Positions 42,104-49,835 of a DNA stretch of 64,000 nucleotides are shown one piece after another. The notes below the pieces were generated by a model, which was not told the origin of the DNA, did no database searches, and saw only the letters and a program-made list of their open reading frames with translations. Every line of letters begins with the position of its first letter. Within the stretch, counting starts at the first letter, position 1. Source of the stretch: AC-37 sp036386455 (lineage in GTDB: Bacteria > Actinomycetota > Thermoleophilia > Solirubrobacterales > Thermoleophilaceae); NCBI GenBank assembly GCA_036386455.1, contig DASVVS010000037.1, positions 16,821 through 80,820 of the forward strand. Direction: 5' to 3'. A program made the translations under genes and the position numbers.

Positions 42104-42858
42104 GGGACGCGACCGGGACCGTGCAGTCGGTGCTCGTGCTCGGCGGCACCTCCGAGATCGGCGTGGCGACCGCCAAGCGGCTGGCCCGCGAGCGGGCGCG
42201 GCGCGTGATCCTGGCGGTGCGCGACCCGGGGCGGGCCGAGGGCGCGGCCGCCGAGTTGCGCGAGCTCGGGGCCGAGACCGAGGTCGTGGCCTTCGACGCG
42301 GTCGATATCGGCTCTCACGAGGCGTTCGTGCAGGACGTCTTCGACCGCTTCGGCGACATCGACCTCGTGCTCGTCGCCTGGGGCGTGCTGGGCGACCAGG
42401 AGCGGCTCGCGCGCGACCACGACGCGGCCGTGGAGGCCGCGCAGGTCAACTACACCGGCGTCGTCTCGGTGAGCGTGCCGCTGGCCGAGCGCATGAAGCG
42501 CCAGGGGCACGGCACGATCGTGTACCTGTCGTCGGTCGCGGGCGAGCGCGCGCGTGCCTCGAACTTCGTCTACGGCTCGACCAAGGCCGGCATGGACGCG
42601 TTCGCGCAGGGGCTGGGCGACTCGCTCGCAGGCAGCGGCGTGCGCGTGATGGTCGTGCGGCCCGGCTTCGTGAAGACCAAGATGACCGAGGGGCTCGACC
42701 CGGTTCCGCTCTCCACCGACGCCGACGCCGTGGCCGAGTCGATCGCCGCCGGGCTGCGCACGGGCGCGCACACCGTCTGGTCGCCGGGGCCGCTGCGCTT
42801 CGTCATGTCGGCGCTGCGCCACGTGCCGCGGCCGATCTTCCGCCGGCTCGACCTCTAG
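42100..42858 (+). CDS. dprE2: Decaprenylphosphoryl-2-keto-ribose reductase (SDR)
   Basis: The 252-residue short-chain dehydrogenase has the NAD(P)-binding VLVLGGTSEIGVATAKRLA (Gly motif about 14-22), VLVAWGVLGD, YLSSVAGERARA and the Tyr-x3-Lys pair in FVYGSTKAGMDAF. It reduces the 2-keto intermediate made by DprE1, giving decaprenyl-phosphoryl-arabinose. The gene overlaps dprE1 by 4 bases. A 17-base tandem duplication directly follows, repeating its last codons and stop. Confidence 0.95.
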   Translation: MRDATGTVQSVLVLGGTSEIGVATAKRLARERARRVILAVRDPGRAEGAAAELRELGAETEVVAFDAVDIGSHEAFVQDVFDRFGDIDLVLVAWGVLGDQERLARDHDAAVEAAQVNYTGVVSVSVPLAERMKRQGHGTIVYLSSVAGERARASNFVYGSTKAGMDAFAQGLGDSLAGSGVRVMVVRPGFVKTKMTEGLDPVPLSTDADAVAESIAAGLRTGAHTVWSPGPLRFVMSALRHVPRPIFRRLDL

Positions 42859-42875
42859 GCCGGCTCGACCTCTAG
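42843..42875 (+). repeat. Tandem direct repeat at the dprE2 stop
   Basis: The 16-base sequence CCGGCTCGACCTCTAG occurs at 42843-42858 and again at 42860-42875, one base apart. It duplicates the last four sense codons and stop of dprE2. The second copy is non-coding. Confidence 0.9.
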
Positions 42876-42896
42876 CGCGGGGCGGAGCCGCGTCTA
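42874..42896. terminator. Weak inverted repeat between convergent genes
   Basis: CGCGG and CCGCG arms flank GGCGGAG, and CTAG flanks both sides, in the short gap between the dprE2 and amidase stops. It may act as a bidirectional terminator, but there is no T-run. Confidence 0.3.
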
Positions 42897-44288
42897 GCCG
42901 ACCGGCGGGCGCCGCTCGGGCCAGCCGATCTCGGCCTCGAGCTGCGCGGCGAGCGAGAGCAGCGTGGCCTCGTCGTTCGGGCGGCCGACGAACTGGGCCG
43001 ACAGCGGTATCCCGCCGGGCCCGGTCTGCGGCGTCGGCACCGCGGCGGCGGGCTGACCGGTGAGGTTCCAGATGTTCGTGAACACCACGGTGCTCGCGCC
43101 GCGGTCGATGCTGCGCACGGCGCCGGCCCGCGCGTAGAAGCCGGCCACGTCCGGCGGGTGGGGCATCGTCGGCATGAGCAGCACGTCGGCGTGGTCGAAG
43201 ACCTGGTTGATGCGGGCCGCGCGCCCGGCCTCGCGCGCGCGGGCCCAGCGCACGCCGCGCTCGCCGATCAGCCGGCCGAGCACGGCGAGGCGGCGGGTGC
43301 GCGTCTCGAGCGCCTCGGGGTGCGGGCTCTCGTCGACGTCGTCGGAGATCCCGCGCGCCCAGCGCGGCAGGAAGAGCGGCAGCAGCCAGCCCACGTCGGG
43401 ATCGCGCTCGTGCACCTCGTGGCCGAGCGAGCGCAGCAGGTCGGCCATCCCCTCGATCGCGCGCCGGACCGGCTCGGTCACCTTCGTGAGCGGGTCGGGC
43501 GACTTCGTCGAGAGCGCGATCCGCAGCTTGCCGGGCGGCGTGGCCGCCGACTCCGCGAACGGGCGGTCCGGGTCGGGCGCGCCGGCCCCGCCGGACACCA
43601 CGTCGAGCCACAGCGCGGTGTCGATCGTGTAGCGCGTGACCGAGCCCGCCACGCTCAGCCCGTGCCAGTGCTCGTCGGCGCCCGACAGCGGCACGCGGCC
43701 GCGCTGGGTCTTCAGGCCCACGAGGCCGCAGCAGGCCGCCGGGATCCGGATCGAGCCGCCGCCGTCGGTGGCCACGCCCGCGCCCACCAGCCCCGCCGCG
43801 ACGGCGGCGCCGGAGCCGCCGCTCGACCCGCCGCAGGTGCGCGAGGTGTCCCACGGGTTGCGCGAGATGCCCCAGGCGTCCGACTCGGTCGCGGGCCAGA
43901 TCGCGAGCTCGGGCATGTGCGTGCGGCCGATCACGATCGCCCCGGCCTCGCGCAGGCGCGCGACCATCTTCGCGTCCTCGCGTGCCGGGCCGTCGTAGGA
44001 GGCGGAGCCGTGCGCGGTGATCTCGCCCGCCACGTCGATGTTGTCCTTCACGGCCACCGGCACGCCCAGGAGCGGCCGCTCGCCGCCCGCCCCGGCGCGC
44101 CCCTCGGCCTGCTTGGCCTCGGCTCGCGCCCGCTCGGCCTCCACGCAGCGGAACGCGTTCAGGCGCGGGTCGATGCGCTCGATCCGGTCGAGGTACAGGT
44201 CCACCAGCTCGGTCGGCGAGACCTCGCGCGAGCGGATCAGCTCGGCCTGCCGGGCGATGCCCGCGAATGCCAGCTCGGTCGCGTCCAC
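42894..44288 (-). CDS. Amidase signature family amidohydrolase
   Basis: The 464-residue enzyme has the Ser-cisSer-Lys triad elements: Lys in LGVPVAVKDNIDVAG (about 75), the Gly/Ser-rich TCGGSSGGSGAAVAAG (about 150-165) and VATDGGGSIRIPAACCGLVG with the nucleophilic Ser. The substrate amide is not predictable (aryl, fatty-acyl or a GatA-like relative). No gatC or gatB is nearby, so a tRNA amidotransferase role is unlikely. GTG at 44288 is the best start; the frame to 44435 runs antisense into hisIE. It is divergent to hisIE with 34 bases between. Confidence 0.9.
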   Translation of the reverse strand: MDATELAFAGIARQAELIRSREVSPTELVDLYLDRIERIDPRLNAFRCVEAERARAEAKQAEGRAGAGGERPLLGVPVAVKDNIDVAGEITAHGSASYDGPAREDAKMVARLREAGAIVIGRTHMPELAIWPATESDAWGISRNPWDTSRTCGGSSGGSGAAVAAGLVGAGVATDGGGSIRIPAACCGLVGLKTQRGRVPLSGADEHWHGLSVAGSVTRYTIDTALWLDVVSGGAGAPDPDRPFAESAATPPGKLRIALSTKSPDPLTKVTEPVRRAIEGMADLLRSLGHEVHERDPDVGWLLPLFLPRWARGISDDVDESPHPEALETRTRRLAVLGRLIGERGVRWARAREAGRAARINQVFDHADVLLMPTMPHPPDVAGFYARAGAVRSIDRGASTVVFTNIWNLTGQPAAAVPTPQTGPGGIPLSAQFVGRPNDEATLLSLAAQLEAEIGWPERRPPVG

Positions 44289-44308
44289 GGACGGGAGGGT
44301 CGCACAGT

Positions 44309-44314
44309 TAGGAT
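44309..44314 (+). promoter_or_regulatory. -10-like TAGGAT for hisIE
   Basis: TAGGAT lies 8 bases before the ATG at 44323, inside the 34-base divergent gap. Confidence 0.5.
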
Positions 44315-44322
44315 CGAAGGCG

Positions 44323-44922
44323 ATGGAGGGGCTCGCCTTCGACGACCGCGGACTCGTCGCATGCGTCGTGCAGGACGCGCGCAGCGGCGAGGTGCTGACG
44401 CTCGCGTACATGAACGAGGAGGCGCTCGAGCGCACGCGCGCGACCGGCGAGACTCACTTCTGGAGCCGCTCGCGGCAGGAGCTGTGGCACAAGGGCGCGA
44501 CCTCCGGCAACGTCCAGCGGGTGCGCTCGCTGCGCTACGACTGCGACCTCGACGCCGTGCTCGCGCTGGTGGACCCCGCCGGCCCGGCGTGCCACACCGG
44601 CGAGCGCACCTGCTTCCACAACGGCGACCTCGCGCCCGTGCCGCACGAGGCGCTGCCCGCGCTCGAGCGCACGATCGCCGCCCGCCGCGAGGAGCGGCCG
44701 GAGGGCAGCTACACCGCGGCGCTCCTGTCGGATCCGCCGCGGATAGGCGAGAAGGTCCGCGAGGAGGCCGACGAGGTGGCGCGCGCCGCGGAGGGCGAGA
44801 GCGACGAGCGCGTGGCGGAGGAGGCGGCCGACGTGCTCTACCACCTCACGGTGCTGCTGGCCTCGCGCGGGCTGGCGCTGGAGCACGCGCTCGGCGTGCT
44901 CAACGCCCGCCGGGGGAGCTGA
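44323..44922 (+). CDS. hisI: Bifunctional phosphoribosyl-AMP cyclohydrolase / phosphoribosyl-ATP pyrophosphatase
   Basis: The 199-residue fusion carries steps 2 and 3 of histidine synthesis. The HisI part (1-~110) has LAYMNEEALERTRATGETHF, the SRSRQELWHKGATSGNVQ signature and the metal-binding CDLDAVL and CHTGERTCFHNG. The HisE part (~112-199) has IGEKVREEADEVARAAEGES and EEAADVLYHLTVLL. The start at 44323 is supported by the TAGGAT upstream. Other his genes are not in the window. Confidence 0.95.
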   Translation: MEGLAFDDRGLVACVVQDARSGEVLTLAYMNEEALERTRATGETHFWSRSRQELWHKGATSGNVQRVRSLRYDCDLDAVLALVDPAGPACHTGERTCFHNGDLAPVPHEALPALERTIAARREERPEGSYTAALLSDPPRIGEKVREEADEVARAAEGESDERVAEEAADVLYHLTVLLASRGLALEHALGVLNARRGS

Positions 44923-44967
44923 GGGGCGCCCCTGCTCCGCAGTCCGCTCGCGCTGCTGCTGGCGGCG

Positions 44968-46341
44968 GTGGCGGTCGTCATCGTCGCGTGGGCCCTGCTG
45001 GTGCCGCCGTTCTCGGTGCCGGACGAGACCGCGCACTTCAGCTACGTGCAGTCGCTCGCGGAGAACGGCGAGCGGCCGGCGCGCGGCGACGGAGACCCCG
45101 AGACCCGGCTGTTCTCGACCGAGGAGCAGGTCGCGCGGCAGCAGGTCCGCAACAGCGTCCACTTCTTCGACCCGGACGTGAAGCCGGCCTGGGAGCCGTC
45201 CGCCGAGCGCGCCTGGAGGGCGGCCTCCGAAGGCCTCCCGCGCGACGACAGCCGGGGCACCGGGCCGCAGGCGGGCCACCCGCCGCTCTACTACGCCTAC
45301 GAGGTCGCGCCGTACGCGGCCACCCCGGGCGGCGACCTCTTCGACCGGCTGTTCCTGATGCGGCTGTGGTCGGGTCTGCTGATGCTCGTCACGGCGGCGG
45401 GCACGTGGCTCCTGATCGGCGAGCTGGTGCGCGACCGGGCGCTCCGGCTGGCGGGCGCGGCGTGCGTCGGCCTCCAGCCGATGGCGACCTTCGTCAGCGC
45501 GGGGGTGAACCCCGACGCGCTCCTGTTCGCCGCCTACGCGGTGACGCTGTGGCTGGCGGTGCGGGTCGCCCGCCGCGGGCCGAGCCGCGGCGCGGTGGCG
45601 GGCCTCGTGGCGGCGACGCTCGTCGTGAGCCTGACGAAGGCGGCCGGGCTGGCGCTCGTGCCGGCGGTGCTGGTGGTGCTCGTCGCCGCGGCCGCGCGGG
45701 GCAGGCGGCCGCGGGCGAGTGCGCGGGTGCTGGCCGCGATAGCGCTCGGCGCCGCCGTCGTGGTGGCGGCCGGGGTCGGGGCCAGCCAGGGGGTGCAGGA
45801 CCGCGTGCCCGCCGACCTGCGCCTCGGCACGCTGCGCGGGTTCCTCACCTACCTGTGGGACTTCTACCTGCCGCGGCTCCCGTTCCAGCGCGACTACGGG
45901 ATGCCGGGCGGCGGCGGCGGATGGAACCTGCACGAGCAGACCTGGGCGGCCTTCGGCTTCCTCGAGGTGAGGTTCCCGGAGCCGGTCTACGTGCTGCTCG
46001 GAGCCCTGGCCCTCGCGGCGTTCGCGGGCGCGGCGCTGGCCGTGCGCAGGGGCCGGGTCGAGGTGGACCGCCTCACGCTCGCCGTGCTCGCGCTCACGAC
46101 CCTGTGCCTGACGATCAGCCTCCACTGGCGCGACTTCCAGACGATCAGGATCGGGGACGGCCACGTGATCCAGGGGCGCTACTTCCTGCCGCTGATGCCG
46201 ATCGCCGGCGTGGCCGTGGCGGCGGCGCTCGCCAACCTGCGCGAGCGGCTCCGGCCGGCCGGAGCCGGGCTGGTGCTGGGCGCGGCGGCGGCGCTCCAGC
46301 TCGCGTCGCTGTCGATCGTGGCGGGGAGGTTCCTTGCCTAG
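44968..46341 (+). CDS. DUF2142-like multi-spanning membrane protein
   Basis: The 457-residue protein has about 11 membrane segments and the DUF2142 pattern PPFSVPDETAHFSYVQSLAE right after the first segment. A long extracytoplasmic loop (to about 110) and GHPPLYYAYEVAPYAA follow. DUF2142 proteins are probable GT-C enzymes in surface glycan loci. GTG 44968 is the first accepted start. An in-frame CTG at 44932, with GAGGGG 5-6 bases upstream, would restore a full first membrane helix and could be the true initiator. It overlaps the next gene by 8 bases. Confidence 0.82.
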   Translation: MAVVIVAWALLVPPFSVPDETAHFSYVQSLAENGERPARGDGDPETRLFSTEEQVARQQVRNSVHFFDPDVKPAWEPSAERAWRAASEGLPRDDSRGTGPQAGHPPLYYAYEVAPYAATPGGDLFDRLFLMRLWSGLLMLVTAAGTWLLIGELVRDRALRLAGAACVGLQPMATFVSAGVNPDALLFAAYAVTLWLAVRVARRGPSRGAVAGLVAATLVVSLTKAAGLALVPAVLVVLVAAAARGRRPRASARVLAAIALGAAVVVAAGVGASQGVQDRVPADLRLGTLRGFLTYLWDFYLPRLPFQRDYGMPGGGGGWNLHEQTWAAFGFLEVRFPEPVYVLLGALALAAFAGAALAVRRGRVEVDRLTLAVLALTTLCLTISLHWRDFQTIRIGDGHVIQGRYFLPLMPIAGVAVAAALANLRERLRPAGAGLVLGAAAALQLASLSIVAGRFLA

Positions 46342-46993
46342 CCGCACGCTCGCGTCCGTGCTCGCGCCCTGCGCCGTGGTGGCGCTCGCGCTGGTGCTCG
46401 CGGCCGCGGGCGACGAGCGCGAGCTCGCCTTCACGCACAACGTGCGCCCCACGCACGGCGTCGTCGAGATGGCGCCGGGCGGCGAGGCGTGCCAGTGGGG
46501 GATCGAGGCCGCCGCGGAGTTCGACGTCGTGGAGCCCCTGATCGGCACCCACGGCCGGCCGGGGCCGCCGCTGGCGCTGGCGGTCCGCGAGCTGGGGAGC
46601 GGCCGCGTGCTCGCCCGCGGCCGCATCCCGGGCGGCGCGCGCGACAACCGGCTCGTTCGCGGGCGCGTGGCGCCGCCCGTGGCGGAGGGGCGGGCGGTCG
46701 GCGTCTGCTTCCGGAACGAGGGCGCCGCGCCGGTTGTCTTCTACGGCGGCCCCAGCGGGGAGGCGCCCGGCCACGCGTTCGCCGGCATGCACGCCGGGGC
46801 CGGCGACATGCGCCTCGCGTTCTACCGCGGCGAGCCGCGCTCGGCCCTCGCGTCGGTGCCGGACATGTTCAGGCGCGCCGCGCTGTTCCGCCCGGAGCCC
46901 GTGGGCGCGTGGACGTTCTGGCTGCTGCTCGTGCTGGTGGGCGCGGGCGTTCCGCTGCTCCTGGCCCGGGCCCTCCGGGCGACCCGTACTTAG
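46334..46993 (+). CDS. Membrane-anchored extracytoplasmic protein, unknown function
   Basis: The 219-residue protein has an N-terminal hydrophobic segment (about 5-25), a ~160-residue beta-rich extracytoplasmic region with two Cys (about 54 and 122) and a C-terminal membrane helix (WTFWLLLVLVGAGVPLLLA) followed by Arg. It starts at TTG and overlaps the DUF2142-like gene by 8 bases, so the two proteins probably work together at the membrane. I do not recognise a family. Confidence 0.7.
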   Translation: MPSRTLASVLAPCAVVALALVLAAAGDERELAFTHNVRPTHGVVEMAPGGEACQWGIEAAAEFDVVEPLIGTHGRPGPPLALAVRELGSGRVLARGRIPGGARDNRLVRGRVAPPVAEGRAVGVCFRNEGAAPVVFYGGPSGEAPGHAFAGMHAGAGDMRLAFYRGEPRSALASVPDMFRRAALFRPEPVGAWTFWLLLVLVGAGVPLLLARALRATRT

Positions 46994-46996
46994 ACT
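46991..46996 (+). promoter_or_regulatory. -10-like TAGACT for trpD
   Basis: TAGACT overlaps the stop of the preceding gene and lies 9 bases before the trpD ATG. No Trp-rich leader peptide or attenuator precedes trpD. Confidence 0.4.
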
Positions 46997-47005
46997 GGCG
47001 CCTAC

Positions 47006-48031
47006 ATGCCCAACCCGGTGCTCACAGCCGCCATCGACCGCCTCGCCGCGCGCGAGGACCTGCCGGCCGACGACGCCTCCGCGGTGCTGCGCGAGGTCAT
47101 GGAGGGTCGCGCGTCCGAGGCGGAGACCGCGGCCGTGCTGATCGCGCTGCGTACGAAGGGCGAGACGGTGGACGAGCTGGTCGGGCTGGCGCGCACGATG
47201 CGCGAGCTGGCCACGCAGGTGCGCGTGGACCTGCCGCACCTGCTCGACACCGCCGGGACGGGCGGGGGGCACCCGACGTTCAACGTCTCGACGACGGCCG
47301 CGTTCGTGGCCGCGGGCGCCGGCTGCACGGTCGCGAAGCACGGCAACCGCTCGGCCACCGGGCGCTCCGGCTCGGCCGACGTGCTCGAGGCGCTCGGGGC
47401 GCGGATCGACCTGGAGCCCGCCGCGGTCGCGGACTGCATCGAGTCGGTCGGGTTCGGCTTCATGTTCGCGCCGGCCCACCACGCGGCCATGCGGCACGTC
47501 GTGCCGGTGCGGAAGGCCCTCGGGGTCCGGACGATCTTCAACTTCCTCGGCCCGCTCACGAACCCGGCCGGAGCCACGCGCCAGCTCATCGGCGTGTCCG
47601 ACCCGGACTACATGGAGACGATCGCGGCGGCGCTCGGGCAGCTTGGCGCGGAGAGAGCGCTGGTAGTGTCGAGCGAGGATGGGTTGGACGAGATCGGCGT
47701 GGCGGGGCCCACGCGCGCCGTGGAGCTGAGGGACGGGACGATCGAGACGCGGCGAATAACGCCGGAGGAGCTGGGCGTGGAGCCCGCGCCGCCGGGCGCC
47801 GTCGGCGCCGGCGAGCCCCATGAGAGCGCCGCGCTGGCGCGCAAGGTGCTGGCGGGCGGGGCCGGCCCGGACCGCTCGATCGTGGTGCTGAACGCGGGCG
47901 CCGCGATCTACGTGGGCGGCGGCGCCGGCACGCTCGAGGCGGGCGCGCGGGCGGCCGAGGCGGCGATCGACTCGGGCGCGGCGCTGGACGCGCTGGAGCG
48001 CTTCGTGGCCCGCAGCCGGGAGCTGGCGTGA
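47006..48031 (+). CDS. trpD: Anthranilate phosphoribosyltransferase
   Basis: The 341-residue enzyme joins anthranilate to PRPP. DTAGTGGGHPTFNVSTTAAF (about 78-97) and KHGNRSATGRSGSADVLEAL (about 112-131) are the PRPP/Mg-binding signatures. RTIFNFLGPLTNPAGATRQL is also conserved. The stop overlaps the trpC GTG (GTGA). trpE and trpG are not in the window. Confidence 0.96.
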   Translation: MPNPVLTAAIDRLAAREDLPADDASAVLREVMEGRASEAETAAVLIALRTKGETVDELVGLARTMRELATQVRVDLPHLLDTAGTGGGHPTFNVSTTAAFVAAGAGCTVAKHGNRSATGRSGSADVLEALGARIDLEPAAVADCIESVGFGFMFAPAHHAAMRHVVPVRKALGVRTIFNFLGPLTNPAGATRQLIGVSDPDYMETIAAALGQLGAERALVVSSEDGLDEIGVAGPTRAVELRDGTIETRRITPEELGVEPAPPGAVGAGEPHESAALARKVLAGGAGPDRSIVVLNAGAAIYVGGGAGTLEAGARAAEAAIDSGAALDALERFVARSRELA

Positions 48032-48825
48032 GCCTGCGGCTCGACGAGCTGATCGAGGCCACGCGCGAGCGGCTGGAGCGCGCCAAGCGCGAGCTGCCGC
48101 TGGCCGAGCTCGAGCGGATCGCCTCCACGCGCGCGGAGGGGCGCCCGTTCGCCGAGGCGCTGTCGCGGCCGGGCACCTCGCTGATCGCGGAGCACAAGCG
48201 GCGCTCGCCGTCCGCGGGCACGATCCGCGAGGGAGCGACGGTCACCGGCATCGCCCGCGCCTACGAGCGCGGCGGGGCCGCGGCGCTCTCGATCCTCACC
48301 GAGGAGACGCACTTCGGCGGCTCGCTCGACGACCTGCGCGAGGCGCGCTCGGTCACCGACGTCCCGATCCTCCGCAAGGACTTCACGATCGACCCGTACC
48401 AGCTCTGGGAGGCCAAGGCGGCCGGCGCGGACGCGGTGCTGCTCGTGGTCGGCTCGGTCCGCCCGCACGAGCTCGGCTCGCTCCACGGCCTGGCCCGGGA
48501 CCTCGACCTGGATGCGATCGTCGAGGTCCACGACGAGGAGGAGCTGGAGATCGCGCTCTCGGTGGACGCCGACGTGATCGGCATCAACAACCGCAACCTC
48601 GAGGACTTCAGCGTGGACGTCTCGCGCACGTTCGAGCTGCTCCACGACGTGCCGGCGGGGAAGATCGTGGTGTCCGAGTCGGGCATCGCCGACCGCTCGC
48701 AGATCGAGGAGCTGGAGGGGGTCGGCGTGGACGCCGTGCTGATCGGCGAGGCGCTGATGCGGGCGCCCGATCCGGAGGCGGCCGTCCGCGAGCTGACCCG
48801 CACCGAGGAGCCGACACAGGCCTGA
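48028..48825 (+). CDS. trpC: Indole-3-glycerol-phosphate synthase
   Basis: The 265-residue TIM-barrel enzyme has SLIAEHKRRSPSAGTI (catalytic Lys), ALSILTEETHFGGSLDDL, VPILRKDFTIDPYQLWEAKA, GINNRNLEDFSVDVS and VVSESGIADRSQIE. All are hallmark strands of TrpC. It is translationally coupled to trpD. A gap of 59 bases to moxR contains a TAACAT -10-like hexamer. Confidence 0.96.
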   Translation: MSLRLDELIEATRERLERAKRELPLAELERIASTRAEGRPFAEALSRPGTSLIAEHKRRSPSAGTIREGATVTGIARAYERGGAAALSILTEETHFGGSLDDLREARSVTDVPILRKDFTIDPYQLWEAKAAGADAVLLVVGSVRPHELGSLHGLARDLDLDAIVEVHDEEELEIALSVDADVIGINNRNLEDFSVDVSRTFELLHDVPAGKIVVSESGIADRSQIEELEGVGVDAVLIGEALMRAPDPEAAVRELTRTEEPTQA

Positions 48826-48871
48826 CGAGCGGCGGCCGCCGCGACCCGGCGGGCCGAGCCTCGCCGCTCCC

Positions 48872-48877
48872 TAACAT
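48872..48877 (+). promoter_or_regulatory. -10-like TAACAT before moxR
   Basis: TAACAT is followed by 7 bases and the GTG at 48885. This may be an internal promoter starting the moxR-htrA block. Confidence 0.5.
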
Positions 48878-48884
48878 CGCTCGG

Positions 48885-49835
48885 GTGAGCACGGTCCCGC
48901 AGCTCGACCCCGCCGGGGTCCAGGCCCTCGGCGCGCGGCTCGCGGCCAACGTCCGGCGGGCGGTGAAGGTGCCGTCCGCGGCGCTCCGCGACGTGATCGT
49001 CGCGCTCGTGGCCGAGGGGCACGTGCTGATCGAGGACAACCCGGGGGTGGGCAAGACCGCGCTGGCACGAAGCGTCGCGCGCACCATCGACGCCGAGTAC
49101 GCCCGCATCCAGTGCACCGTGGACCTGCTGCCGGCGGACGTGGTGGGCACCAACGTCTTCAACCAGCGCGAGAGCCGGTTCGAGTTCCGGCCGGGTCCCG
49201 TGTTCGCGAACGTGGTGCTGGTGGACGAGATCAACCGCGCCTCGCCCAAGACGCAGTCGGGCCTGCTCGAGTGCATGCAAGAGCGGCACGTGACGGTGGA
49301 CGTGCACACGCACGAGCTCGCCCGTCCGTTCGTGGTGATCGCGACGCAGAACCCCGTCGAGTACGAGGGCACGTACCCGCTGCCCGAGGCGCAGCTCGAC
49401 CGCTTCATGGTGCGGGTGGAGCTGGGCTACCCGGAGCCGGCGGACGAGGCCGAGATGCTGGGCGACCACGCGACCGGCGACCGCGTGCTGGAGCTCGAGC
49501 CGGTGGCGACGGTGAGCGAGATCGTGGCCGCCCAGGAGGCGGCCGCGCGCGTGCACGCGAGCGAGGCGCTGCGCCGCTACGTGGTCGGCGTGCTCGACGT
49601 GACCCGGCGCGACCCGCGCCTCGACCTCGGCGCCTCGCCGCGCGCGGGGCTGATGCTGCTGAAGGCCGCGAAGGCGCTCGCGGCGCTCGACGGCCGCGAC
49701 CACGCGCTGCCCGACGACGTGCAGGCGCTCGCGATCTCGATCCTGCCGCACCGCCTTCTGCTGGCGCCGGACGCCGCGGGCACGGACCGGGTGAGCGTGG
49801 TGCGCGAGGCGCTCGACCGCGTGCCGGCGTTGTGA
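48885..49835 (+). CDS. MoxR-type AAA+ ATPase
   Basis: The 316-residue ATPase has Walker A DNPGVGKTALARS (about 47-58) and Walker B NVVLVDEINRASPKTQSGLL. ATQNPVEYEGTYPLPEAQLD as sensor/MoxR signature and LDLGASPRAGLMLLKAAKAL toward the C-terminus complete the match. MoxR proteins work as chaperone-like ATPases with DUF58 and transglutaminase-like partners, as encoded next. The stop overlaps the DUF58 gene start. Its substrate is unknown. Confidence 0.95.
   Translation: MSTVPQLDPAGVQALGARLAANVRRAVKVPSAALRDVIVALVAEGHVLIEDNPGVGKTALARSVARTIDAEYARIQCTVDLLPADVVGTNVFNQRESRFEFRPGPVFANVVLVDEINRASPKTQSGLLECMQERHVTVDVHTHELARPFVVIATQNPVEYEGTYPLPEAQLDRFMVRVELGYPEPADEAEMLGDHATGDRVLELEPVATVSEIVAAQEAAARVHASEALRRYVVGVLDVTRRDPRLDLGASPRAGLMLLKAAKALAALDGRDHALPDDVQALAISILPHRLLLAPDAAGTDRVSVVREALDRVPAL

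Noticed and set aside
43158..46541. Plus-strand ORF of 1127 codons
   Set aside because: It runs antisense to the amidase gene and out of frame through hisIE and the DUF2142-like gene. It has no motif.
47006..47010. Trp attenuator before trpD
   Set aside because: Only 12 bases separate the preceding stop from trpD, leaving no room for a Trp-rich leader peptide and alternative hairpins.
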